Assembly: GCF_031755915.1 (NCBI RefSeq)
Contig: NC_083384.1
Span: 22,566,001-22,630,000, forward strand
Direction of reading: 5' to 3'
Length of the DNA stretch: 64,000 bases
Source of the DNA: Ziziphus jujuba
Taxonomy: Eukaryota; Streptophyta; Magnoliopsida; Rosales; Rhamnaceae
Part shown: positions 48,833 to 59,752 of the stretch, piece by piece
Layout of the letters: each line of letters begins with the position of its first letter
Numbering within the stretch: the first letter of the stretch is position 1
Program-made: the position numbers and the translations under genes
Notes under the pieces: generated by a model
What the model was told of the DNA's origin: nothing
Seen by the model: only the letters and a program-made list of their open reading frames with translations
Databases searched by the model: none

Positions 48833-50210
48833 AGGGAGATGGAGATGCTCATGATGAGATTGAGCTTGAACGAAGATAGAGAAGCAACCATGGCAAGGTT
48901 TTTATGTGGTTTCAATCGTGAGGTAGCCAATCAACTAGAATTGCAACAATATGTGGAATTGGAGGAGATGTGCATGTGGCTATTAAACTTGAACATCATT
49001 TTAAAAGGACGGGTGTAAGCTCATGGTCTAGAGGTGTTTCTAATAGTGGAAGATCAAATCCAAGTGGCTGGAAAAACAATCCTACCTATGAAAACATGCC
49101 AAAGCCTAAAGTTGGAGAAGAAAGTTCAAATCGGCCAAAAAGAGAAAGGCTAGAACCAAATCTATCCAAGCACCAAAGAATGAAGGTAAATTTGATCCTA
49201 AACCTTTAAGATCTAGAGAAATTGTTTGTTTTACATGTCAAGGATGAGGACACATCGCTAGCCAATGCCTGAATAGAAGAATCATGGTGTTAAAGGGTAA
49301 TGGTGAGTTAGAATCGGAGAGGAAAGTGGAGATGAAATCGAGCAAGAAGAGGAAGACTTTGAGGAGGAAGCCAAAACCTTGCATGCCTCCAATGCCAAAC
49401 TAAACTTGGTTTCTAGGAGAGTGCTGGCTGTATACAAGGATGAGGATCAAGTTCAAAGAGAAAACATCTTCCACAGTCAATGTGAAATCCAAGGTAAGAT
49501 TTGTAGTATGACAATTGGTAGCGGAAGTTGTACAAATGTAATTAGTAACATTGTAGTTGATAAATTAGGCTTAGCAACAATTAAACATCCTAAACCTTTC
49601 AGATTACAAATGGCTTAATGGTTGTGGTGAGATGAAAGTAAACAAACAAGCCAAAGTAAAATTCATCATTGATAAATATCTGGATGTTGTATTGTGTGAT
49701 ATTGTTCCTATGCATGCGGGTCATATTTTGTTGGGTAGACCCTGGCAATTTGAGAAGGATTCCATACATTATGGGAGAAAGAATTCTATTGTTTTTAAGT
49801 TTAAAGGAAAAAAGGTAAAGATTGAGTCATTGACTCCCAAGGAAGTATATAGAGATCAATTACAAATACAACAAAGGAAGGAGGCCGAAGGAGAAAGCTA
49901 GTACAGCACCCATGGCTTCACCATCCATCCAAGAAGGTAAGTCTAAACTTGCTGTCCAAGGTAAGCAATCTAAAACTCAAATTGGATGGAAAAGTCATGA
50001 GAAAGCTGAAAGTGGAGTGAGGAAAGTTGAAAAAGTTGAGAGTGAAGAACAACCTGAAAAAGCCAAGAGTGAGGTAAAGAAAAGGCAACCCGTGAGTGAG
50101 AAAGGAAAAGAAAGAAAAGAGAGAAAAAATAAAAAAATTTATCTTAGTTTTAGGGATGTTAATAAAGCCATCTTGAGTAAGAAACCATTGCTGGTCATGA
50201 ATTATAAAGA
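48821..50210 (+). pseudogene. Element E gag second part, zinc knuckle, protease and spacer
   Basis: At 48821 the sequence restarts inside gag at GAAGATTATTAC, identical to 47709-47720. It covers the gag C-terminal half (FNREVANQLELQQY, 48912-48955), with a 1-bp loss near 48970, and the zinc knuckle CFTC...GHIASQC with the shared TGA stop (49245-49247). The protease reads TIGSGSC (49508-49530): the catalytic Asp of DSG is Gly, so it would be dead. ILLGRPW and a Lys/Glu-rich spacer follow. The spacer ends at LLVMNYKDAYLKM (50190-50228), where the shared deletion begins. Confidence 0.9.
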
Positions 50211-50234
50211 TGCTTATTTAAAGATGTTTTTTTT

Positions 50235-50620
50235 TTGTATAGAACTTTATCTACATTGTTGAGAGCTTTACTTTGTGGAAATTTGAAAATTTGGAAGAGA
50301 TTATTTGCTAACTTTAAAAAGTGTAATTTTTGCCATAATGAGCATGTATTTCTAGAATTTTTTGTGATAGTGTTTGACCCAGTAGATTGGGTTTGGTCGC
50401 ACTTAAGAAAGGAGAGTTTCCCATAAAAACAAAGGTCAAAGCTTATGCCACGAAGGGATGGACCTTTTCAAGTTTTGGAGTGGATTATTGAAAATGCCTA
50501 CAAACTTAATTTACAGGGTGAGTATAATGTTAGTGGTACACTTAATGTTGCTAACTAATCTCCTTTTGCTTCAGGTGATGACTTTGATTTGAGGGCAAAT
50601 CCTTTTCAAGAGGAGGGGAA
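50235..50620 (+). pseudogene. Element E scrambled integrase-RT-integrase segment
   Basis: One open frame (50235-50426) joins YRTLSTLLRALLCGNLKIW (integrase piece), LFANFKKCNFCHNEHVFLEF (RT piece) and VFDPVDWVWSHLRKESF (integrase C-terminal module). After a frameshift, GPFQVLEWI continues to the polypurine tract at 50608-50620. The joins match those in element D. A longer T run (10 T near 50228) shifts the frame relative to the spacer. Confidence 0.8.
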
Positions 50621-51746
50621 TGATGAGAACCTGCCCATGCCCACACAACTAACAACTCGCTATGATGCTAACCCTATATGGATGAAGACCGGGCCAATCA
50701 TTAGGGATCAAGCTAAGAGGTTTAAGTATAACCTGGCTGCCTTTATATAAGGAGTAATTAATTCTCAAAAGGGCTTGCCCATACCCAAAGATACAAGATC
50801 CATTTTAACCATCCAAGTGGTGGAGGCCGATACAGATCCGGGTAGTTGTTTTCGTTCAAATATGGACTCTGGACAGTAAGAAATGGTTCCAACACTTCAT
50901 GGATTCAATACATATCTCTAAGAGGTCATGAAATCAAGTCAAGCCAGCTTCAAAGGCAATCAAAAAGGGCTTGTGCGCATAGAAGGGAGTTTGGTCGGTT
51001 TTGCTATATTATTTGCTTGCTTTACTATATTTTAATTGACATTTTTTTCTTTGATCCAAGTAAGGGAAATGTGTGGGACTCCATGATAATCCTATTGGCA
51101 TTCTACAAAGCATATGGAAGCTGATTTGGAGCTTACATTGGTCAAAGATTGGTCAAAGTCAACTTAGTCAAAAAAATAGTGTTTTAGTTTCCTAATTTTA
51201 TTTCTCCTTTTTGTTTTAGGAAATTAGTCTTTTATTTGGTTTCTATTTATTTATTTGCTGGAAAAATCAACTTAGGAAAGTTATTATTTTATTATTTTCA
51301 TTGTAAATTAATTAATTCCTATTTCAAAATTAAGGAATTAATTAATCCAAATTAGAATAAGAAAAGAGGTGATTTTCGGCCATCGTTAGGTTTCCTATTC
51401 TATGTGGCCAGTATTACCGAGTTAATTAGGGTTTTATTTTGTAAATTTGTAATCCTATTTAAGAGCTTGTTTTATCAATAATATTCAGTGCATTGTTCAT
51501 ACAGAAAATCATTTGTGAGATTGAATTCTCTTTGATCTCTTTGAACACCTAAAACACCATTAGTGAATGAATGTTTTAGTTTGACTTATCAATAGGATAT
51601 TCATCACTTATTGTGGCGTCTTCATTATACCAAGTTTTCTAATTACAGGTTGGTTAAGGGTTGAGGTAACCATTAGAACTTGAACATAATTAGATCCGGA
51701 CTAATATAATACGGGTTTAGGCGCAGGTCGTCCTAGGTTCGTATCA
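50621..51746 (+). repeat. Element E 3' LTR
   Basis: Starts TGATGAGAACCTGCCC and ends TAGGTTCGTATCA. It is 1126 bp and collinear with the 5' LTR, with scattered differences (for example a G-to-T change in the TATGGACC segment). The right target duplication AAATG follows. Confidence 0.94.
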
Positions 51747-51751
51747 AAATG

Positions 51752-52105
51752 GGTCTTCTTATTTAAGTTGCAAAGAGGGCATTGTTGGTGAACGCACATG
51801 TGGAACGTCACTCAAACTTGATGGTTCAATGTTGCTGCATTTTCGGTAGACTCACTCTAGAAAATAGAAACTTTCTAATCTTAAATGAAAATAAAAAGGA
51901 AGAGGACAAGGATAGTTTAGTAAAATTAATTTTTATGAGACTAAATAAAGTTATTTTTGAATTGCACAAAGAATCTCTCTAACAGTAGAGATGTAATTTG
52001 ACATTTCTGAAACTTGAGAGATCGATTTGTAATTTCACCAAATTTCAGGGATGTATTTGATATTGATTCGTAAAAAGAAAAAAAAAAACTATACCTATAT
52101 ATATA
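51752..52105. other. Short non-coding stretch
   Basis: No gene is recognised. An ORF at 51782-51982 (66 codons) shows no known motif. The DNA becomes A-rich toward the MITE at 52106. Confidence 0.5.
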
Positions 52106-52199
52106 GGGAAATTCTACGATACAAACGGTTTGCATGTGGACCTTAGTAGTCAATACTGAAGTCCGCATGCAGACCATCCACACTATAGATTGATTCTGT
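52106..52199 (-). mobile_element. Fold-back MITE copy 2 (same family as 14777-14938)
   Basis: It begins GGGAAATTCTACGATAC and ends near ATTGATTCTGTA. The arms (TGTGGACCTTAGTAGTCAATA and its approximate complement ending TGCAGACCATCCACACTATAG) form an imperfect palindrome. Its right arm, read in reverse complement, matches the left arm of copy 1 (CTATxGTGxGGATGGTC, TGCGGA, TAGTATTGA). It too lies among TATATA repeats. Confidence 0.65.
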
Positions 52200-52239
52200 A
52201 TATATACATATATATATACACACACACATTTATATATAC

Positions 52240-52456
52240 AATCCTTTTATGGTGTAGATGTATGCACAATTTTAACTTACAAACACACACAAAAATTATG
52301 GTTTTTAAAAAAACTTGTTGTCAAAATTATCACACAAAGATGATGATTTTGAATAATTCATCATTTTTGTGTGATAATATTGATGATGTTTATTCAAAAT
52401 CCTTAGTTGTTGTCCGTGTCCATAAGTTAAAATTATGTAGAAATCCACATAGAATT
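52240..52456. mobile_element. Second type of fold-back MITE, about 217 bp
   Basis: Arms of roughly 100 bp are imperfectly complementary: ACAATTTTAACTTAC near 52265 pairs with ATAAGTTAAAATTATG near 52422, and TTATCACACAAAGATGATGA pairs with TCATCATTTTTGTGTGATAA around a tiny centre at 52345-52360. The ends resemble TTTTATGGTGTAG / CTACATAA, and the left flank is a TATATA run. An ORF across it is a by-product. Confidence 0.6.
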
Positions 52457-53084
52457 ATCATTTATATATTTTTCGAAGAAGTGGCATTATATTGGCTCCT
52501 AAAGTACTTATTTTCTCTTTTCATATATGTATATATATACACATTTTCCAAGGTTAATTGCACTTTAGTAGCCAAATTTGTAGAAGTTACATTTTTCTAA
52601 CAACCTGTCCCCAAATGATAAATTAGTTAGGATTAAGTTTTATATTAGTTAGACTGTGAGTGGGCCTTGAGTTTTGATTTTTTGTTGGTCAAAAATTTTG
52701 GTTTGAATGGTATATCATAGCATAGAACTCGTTGATATTAGTTTATATATTAGCAATATATCTAATTCAGAGTTACGGTTAAAAAGTATCAATATTTATT
52801 TTTGTCTAAAGTAGTCTTCAGTTTTTGTCTTTTGGTAGATTCTAGGTCTATATATATAGGGATATGTGTCATCATTAAACAATTTGAAATATATTCAAAA
52901 AGTCCCAAAAACCCTCTTTTGACCCAACAAATCCACAATCCTACCTGCCCAACCTATTTCACTTCAATTTGAGTCATCACTATTTAACTTGTTTACAACC
53001 ACCCATTGACTACACGCATTAGCCACTGGTAAAGCTCAACCACTAGCAACCCCAACCACCAAGTTTCTTGACCAATTGGCTGAT
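52457..53084. other. Non-coding DNA
   Basis: No gene and no repeat with a partner in the window. The stretch 52920-53080 is slightly less AT-rich, with ACCACC-type words. Confidence 0.45.
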
Positions 53085-54143
53085 TGATACGAACCTAGGA
53101 TGACATGCTCCTAAACCCGTATTATATTAGCCTGGATCACGATTAAGTTCAAGTTCTAATGGATTGACCTCAACCCCTAACCAACTTGTGATTAGAAACC
53201 TTGGTATAATGTAGACACCACAATAGGTGATGGATATCTTAATGATAAGTCAAACTAAAACAGTCACTCACTAATGGTGTTTTAGATGTTCAAAAGAATA
53301 AAGAGAAATTCAATCTCACAAAATAAATTCTAAATATTATTAATGGTGTGTTCTTCCTCAAAAACAAGCCCTTTCATAGGCTAAGAGAAAACAAAATGAA
53401 ACCCTAAAAACAAAAGGGAAAACTAGCCATGCCTTGCTGTTTCGTAATGTGATCGAATTCTCTCTCCTTTCATAATCTAATTTTGATTAATTAATTCCTT
53501 TATTTTGAATTAGGAATTAATTAATTTATAATGAAATAATAAAAATAATAACTTTCCTAACTTATTTTACAAACAAATAAACAAATAAAAACCAAAAAAT
53601 AATGGTAATTTCCTAAAACAAAAAGTAGAAATTAAATTAGGAAACTAAAATCCTATCTTTTTGATTAAGTTGACTTTGATCAATCTTTGACCAATTTAAG
53701 TTCCAAATCAGCTTCTAGAAGCTTTGTAGGATTCCAATTAGGATCATTGTGGAGTCCCACATGATGCCATTGCTTGGAGGAAAGAGAAAAAGCCAACTCA
53801 ACAAAATATAGTAAAACCAACAAGAAAAACAGAAAAATGGGCCAAATTTTCATACCATGCGTACAGCCCCTTTTTGGTTGCCTTTGAAACTGCCTTGAAT
53901 TGATTCCATTACCTCTTAGACATATGTTTTGAATCCATGAAGCATTGGAACCATTTCATGCTTCCCGGACTCCATAAATGCACCAAAATCACTACCCGGA
54001 TCCGTATTGGCTTCCATCACTTGTTTGCTTAAAATAGGTCTTGGTTCTCCATGTATGGACAAGCCCTTTTGAGAATTAATTACTCCCTGGATAAAGGCAT
54101 CAAGTTTATCCCTAAACCTCTTAACTTAAGCCCTAGTGATTGG
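53085..54143 (-). repeat. Truncated LTR F of the TGAT...ATCA gypsy family
   Basis: Starts TGATACGAACCTAGG and follows the family LTR in reverse complement for about 1060 bp. It stops at GTGATTGG (54136-54143), where the other copies continue for about 80 bp to their TGATG start. The missing end means no target duplication can be assigned. No internal region is attached on either side. Confidence 0.88.
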
Positions 54144-56710
54144 TATCAAGTTTGACCATCTCCTACTTGATTAGATAATTCTTGAGGTTGGATGGAAGGT
54201 TTCAATCTCCGATGTCTTTGAGATGCTAAGGGTCATCAATGACACACTAAGACGCTAGTTGTGATCATGCAACAAGTTATGGTAGTGGCTATGGTACAAA
54301 TGATTATTGTTGGTTTTTTGAGTATAGTTATGGTTCTTGAAAAAATTATTTGTTAAAACAAGAGAATTTTCAAAGAGTGGAAGTGAGATCTTGAGAGAAA
54401 TGATTTTTAATAATAAGATTTATTTTCACAATATTTTATATTTTCAGTCAACACATCTCATAGTTTTGTATTTTTAAACTATTCCCCTAAACCTCAATTG
54501 ATAGTTGTTGCATACTATGTTTGAGCACCATTCATCATCACCCTTGCATATTTCATCGTACTCACATCTTCAACTTATATACATTTCCACTGCTGATACA
54601 CTATCTCTTTCCTCCATTCTTATGAGACTACTGTTTATGCTGTTTTGTTTATTTTTAGATTCATTTACATCCTTTACTATTTTCTAGTAGATCAACCTAC
54701 CATGTATGCTTTATATATATATACACTACTTTTTCTTGGATCTTGAGTTGGAACCTTTGATGGGTATAACTATTTTTAAGAAATTCTATTAAAATCTATA
54801 TTCTAGAAATTTTATTAAAATCGTTTATTTTTCTCTGTTATACTATTGGATTATATTCAATTTTTTCGAGAGGTTCCATTGAACTTTTGATATTGATTTA
54901 ATGGAGTTTTTCATATGTGGGACCATCTCGGGTGTCTAGAAATGGCTTTAGGAGCAATCTTATCAATTTTATACTCTCAATTTTAAAATTTTGAAATTTT
55001 AAGTTATCAACTTTCAATTCATGATAAGTTGGTCCAATTGGATATTTTTTGCCCAGTGCTTAAAGGGTCCGTCCTATATGATGAATATCAAAATGCAATT
55101 TTATCCAATTAAGATTCTCTAGTTTTAATCTTTTGCCATCAAGAGATTTTTTTTGTCCTTTCTTTTTAATTTGAAGGATGATCTGCATTTTTTAATACTA
55201 TATATATTTTATTTAAGGGAAAACAAAACACTAAATTAATTTATCTTCCAAACATTTCTTTAATTAAATTGATTCGCAAGGAGAAGAAAGATGCTAGTTA
55301 TGAAATGATTATTTTTCTTTCTTGGCGAATAATAAAAATGAGAATATTATGAATATGAGCCCATATGAGAAAATTTGCATGCATGCGACTGTCAAACCAG
55401 AAAGTGACATATGTCAAATGTTTTTTTTTTTTTAATATCCTTCTCTCTGTGTTTAATGCCTGTCATACTTTGCTGAAAGCAAATTTTCTCTTACTTCTCT
55501 CCTCTTTCTACCGACTGGAGCCTTCTTCTTCATTTAATAAAGCAAACTGTATCCGTTTATGCATTTGATCAATACGAATTTTTCTTCATGTTTCTAGTTT
55601 ATTTCTTGTCATCCATGGATTCTAGAATTTTAATTTTTCTCTCAACTTAAAGACTGCCAAAAGCTATTCAAATCAATTTTCGATGTCATTACTCAAAACA
55701 AATAAAGAGTGAAAAACTTAAGAAAAATGTGAAAAGTTTTAAAAATATTCTGTGTATCATCACCTTTATTTTTATGTTTTTTCCTCCTGATTTGCCGATC
55801 CAAAAGAAGAAAAAAAGAAATTATGGTTGTGGATTGCTATTTATTGTTGGACGATGAGGAACTAAAGGAAGATAGAAATAGAATTTGATAAAATATTTGA
55901 AAAAGATTAACAAAATAATAAAGATGTAGGGAAACAACCATAAAAGTTAATATAATGAATCACGAAGACCAGTCGAACATGGTTTCCGTGGGTGAGTAAA
56001 AGTGGGTTGAAAAAAAACAATAAGACTTAAAATGAACAATGTTATTTGTCACTATTGGTGAACAATCAACAATGATATCAACAAGTGAAATAATAATTTA
56101 AATGGTTATTATTAAATGTTTAATTCTAGTGTTTTTAATATAAAAAATAATAAATCTACATACCTTAATTACAAAATTTACTATAGAAAATAGTAATTGT
56201 CACCAATGATAACAAATAACAAAACTCTAAAATATATATTAACATTAATTGATTGGTGTCAATATCTGTTTGGACGGTCGCACCAACCAATTGTGTGATA
56301 GAAGTATATATATATATATATAAGTTTTTCTCCCAAAGTTGAGCTTTTAGAATATCTCGTCTGATTCAGTGTATAGTTCTTACTCCTATGTATATTAACT
56401 TCTCATGTTTTACAAATTTAAACCAAAAAAATGAGTAATAGTTCCAAAATTAAAATTCCATTTAAACTCCATGATTTTTAGAACAAAATATGATTGCAGA
56501 AGTTGTAATAAAAGGACACCAGAATGCCAAAAAGATAATAATTCAACCAAATGACAAAAGCAAAAAAATATGGATATCTCGATTAAAAACCGTAGAAATG
56601 TCCATAACTCAAAAAACTTGTAATTGGATCTATAAATTTTTTGAACATTCTAAATTTTCGATCTAGTAAATTTATAAATAAATCATATATTTAGACACTA
56701 GATGAATCAA
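54144..56710. other. AT-rich non-coding DNA
   Basis: Short ORFs at 54505-54687 and 55365-55568 match no known family. Several A/T homopolymers and an (AT)n tract at 56307-56322 occur. No element ends were found. Confidence 0.45.
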
Positions 56711-57604
56711 TGACAGGACCTGTCTTAAGAACCCTCTCAGGATTTCCCAGGTGGTACTGCCTAGTGAAGTCACAATGGACAACCTTTAGAGGATATCCAA
56801 AGGAACCTCACTTAAAATATGGACAAACGAACATAAGCATTATCAGTAATATGTCAATATAAAAATATAAAACCACAACAGCATAAAAATCCACAATTAT
56901 GATCCATGACTAGTCTATCGTACTATAGGCCACAACTACACACATATATATAATATGGACTCTACTATATCCAATATTTATATCTGAGTATTTTAAGAGT
57001 ATTTGCAAAGTTTAGAAGAAAAAATAAATAATAAATGAGTCCAAAAAGATAAAGATAAATAAAGAAAGATAGATACTGCTGCTACTATGGAAAGAACGAA
57101 GTGACAATCGGTGTACAAGGTAGACTGCCACTAATTACCTGGACCTAGGGGAACGAATTTAAAACAAATAAAACATAAGATAAAGAAATCTCAATGAATG
57201 GCATAGTATAAACAGGAAAGTAAAAATTTATTTCTGTAAAACTTTCTCTCAAGATCTATTGTTCCACTCTTTTGAAAGGTTCCCCTTTTTAAAATAATTT
57301 CATAAAAGCCACACTTATACCCCAGTTCAATATCATAAAACCGATGCTCAAAAAGGTATAAAGTGAACGATCATTATAATATTATAAATGTCTTAATCAA
57401 GATATAAATATTGAGCATAAAATATTATAAACATAATTTCACAAATAATTATGAAAGTTCAGTAATAGCCATAACATTGGAAAACCAACAATATACTCAA
57501 AACATATACAATATACTATTCGATATACCAAACCATAAATCGTAGGATATACCCACCTCACAACCCTTAATATACGAAAGGTATCATGGAAATAGTAAAC
57601 CGTT

Positions 57605-57765
57605 GGGATGTAAGCAACCTCAAAGCCCGTGGCAGTAATAAATCTGTGGGATGAATCCAATCTCATGCCACCGTGGTAATAGCAACCTATGGGATGAATC
57701 CAACCTCATGACTCGTGGCAATAATAAACCTAGAGGATGAACCCAACCCTACTGCACCATGGAAA
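57605..57765. repeat. 43-bp tandem repeat, nearly 4 units
   Basis: Units start at 57605, 57648, 57691 and 57734, each beginning GGGATG or AGGATG and containing CCTCA and CGTGG. The spacing is exactly 43 bp each time, with 70-85% identity between units by eye. A more diverged unit may precede them near 57542. The repeat lies in the chromovirus LTR. Confidence 0.85.
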
Positions 57766-58274
57766 ATCTGTGCGCTATAATGTAATACTGATCGAAACAT
57801 TGGTACTATGTAGTACATAAATTAAACATGAAATAATACAGTATCCATAAAACAATCTTATGAGATCATACTCTTCCAAATGATACTATATCATAAATCA
57901 TAATTTAACATTCAAACTCAACCGCTTGTTTAAATATTTCAAAAATTACAAATCATCATTTCATGCTAAAACCAAAAATACCACAGTGAAATATATATAA
58001 CCATAAACCAATTTTAAGCACATAAAATTGTAAAATATTTGAACATGCTTAAAATTATATAACTTTCAATCTACTTTCTCAAATCAATTAATTTCCAAAA
58101 TGATTTAAAACCTCAATTAAAATGCCAAGATATTTAAATAACATGATCCATAAGTTCACTATGAACCCATCAGAGTTAGAAACCATTTAAAATCTTATCA
58201 AAATCCACATAAAATAATAACACATATATGTAAATGCTGGTATTCATATATGCATAAAGTAATCATTTAAATCA

Positions 58275-58309
<35 letters not shown>

Positions 58310-58919
58310 AAATAACCGAACCATATACATTATACTACATGTCCAAAACATTTTAAAAATATAATCACTCAATGCATTGCATATGCTCACTCCTGCTCCC
58401 TTGCAGGATAGAATCGCTTCCAGACTCAACAAGTGCCTATAATATTATAAAATATTTCTTAGGCTCCAATAACTAAACCAAAGACATTTGTGAACACCAA
58501 ATGTCTTAAATTAATTTGTATAACTATAAAATTACGTAAATTGGATACTGATCGATCCAATTATACTGCGTAACCTTAGGACTTGGTATCCAAAATTGGG
58601 GCTTTTTACCCAAAGGCTAATCTTTTGAAATTTAACTTTCTAATGGGTTCTAATAATATCTAATTTTGTCTAAATTTCACCAATTTTGTCCAAACACAGT
58701 CCGAATTTATCCTATATTTAATTAATTGACCGAAAAATAGAAAAATTATCAAATGACCTTCAAAATTTTCACAAATTTTATATCAATAGAAAGCCTAAGA
58801 GATAAGTAATGCAATGATGTACTCACCTTAGTCCAAAAGTGCTACTGGTGGCCGGAAAACTTGGCAAGCGAAACCTGGAAATGTGTTCAGAGGGTCCAAA
58901 AATTTTTTTGGGGGGGGAG

Positions 58920-58942
58920 GGGGTGGGGGGGGATGTATGGGT
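58920..58942 (+). repeat. G-rich tract with quadruplex potential
   Basis: Runs of 8, 5 and 8 G are separated by single A or T bases, preceded by T7. Three long G runs with one-base loops could fold as a G-quadruplex on the plus strand, the antisense strand of the chromovirus LTR. Plain G or C homopolymers also occur at 16647-16665, 25769-25785 and 62188-62204. Confidence 0.6.
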
Positions 58943-59536
58943 CGACTTGAAATAGCCGAAAAACGGCCAAATAGCCAGAAAATGACAAACGGTCATCGCC
59001 GGCTTCAAATGGCCAATCTTGATGCGTTAGTTGGCAGTTTGGTTTGAAATTTGGCTGGCATGGTCATCTGGGGTAACAGGGGTGGATGGTGCACATGTCA
59101 AGATGGTGGTCGGATTTGGAAAAAATAGTGATGACCTGGTTCGGATCCATGGATCTAGAGAGAAATATCTTGGCTTCTGAATATTTATACAGAGTTTTGG
59201 ATCACTAACAGACAAAAATTTAGGACTAGTTCGGACATTGATAAAAAATTGATGTTTGAAATTTTATAGAACCATAACTTTTTATTTGTAACTCAGAATT
59301 TGGCATGCCGCTAGTCTATGAACTCATATCGATGAGCTTTACATAATGATACATTAGTCAAACCAAAAATCTTAACAATAGAAAAAGTCAACCTGGAACC
59401 CACATATAGTCGACTTGGTCAAACCTGGTCAAACTTGTTCAATAGCGGTATTTTGGTACGGGTCATTACAACCTACCCCACTTAAAGAAATTTCATCCAT
59501 GAAATTCTTACCTTTGTTTTGGAAGAGGTGAGGTTA

Positions 59537-59752
59537 TTAACTTTGCAATTGATCTTCTTGCTCCCAAGTTACCTCCTCAACTAGGTGATTTCTCCAAAGA
59601 ACCTTCACTAATGGTATAGTCTTGTTGCACAGCTTTTTCTCTTTCTCACATAGAATTTGTACTGATTGCTCCTTGTAAGATAAGTCATCCCTCAACTCAA
59701 ACTCTGGTGTCTCCAACACATGCGATGGGTTTGAGATATACTTGTAGAGCAT
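59537..59752 (-). pseudogene. Chromodomain at the end of the chromovirus polyprotein
   Basis: The minus-strand translation contains SNPSHVLE, ELRDDLSYKEQSVQIL, and the chromodomain core IPLVKVLWRNHLVEEVTWEQE, ending shortly before the LTR. In chromoviruses this C-terminal domain tethers integrase to chromatin marks. It is open for 71 codons, and its frame is broken from the integrase upstream. Aromatic residues W (in VLWRN) and W (in VTWE) that build the fold are present. Confidence 0.92.

Larger units (their letters stand above)
44758..51746 (+). mobile_element. Ty3/gypsy element E, rearranged and inactive, same family as D
   Basis: A 6989-bp element with LTRs at 44758-45875 and 50621-51746 and a perfect 5-bp target duplication AAATG (44753-44757 and 51747-51751). 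Inside, the order is gag 5' part, a jump into the protease-RT spacer, RT up to the FDDIL box, a jump back to mid gag, then gag 3' part, zinc knuckle, protease, the spacer again, and the same scrambled integrase-RT-integrase segment as in D. The middle of gag and the spacer are thus present twice. Many stops and frameshifts make it inactive. Confidence 0.94.
56711..59470 (-). repeat. Chromovirus 3' LTR, about 2.76 kb
   Basis: The 298 bp at 59173-59470 match 60717-61014 collinearly with scattered substitutions, which defines the LTR end next to the polypurine tract. The other end is placed at TGACAGGACC (56711), where TG...CA termini and a near-match target duplication coincide. Very long LTRs are usual in the Tekay/Del type of chromovirus. 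It contains the 43-bp tandem repeat below, an (AT)n tract and a G-rich tract. ORFs inside it (57439-57666, 58244-58432, 58823-59215) are not considered genes. Confidence 0.65.

Noticed and set aside
44753..51751. Element E as two nested gypsy elements rather than one chimera
   Set aside because: There is only one pair of LTRs with a matching target duplication, and no LTR or target duplication at the internal joins 47785 and 48821.
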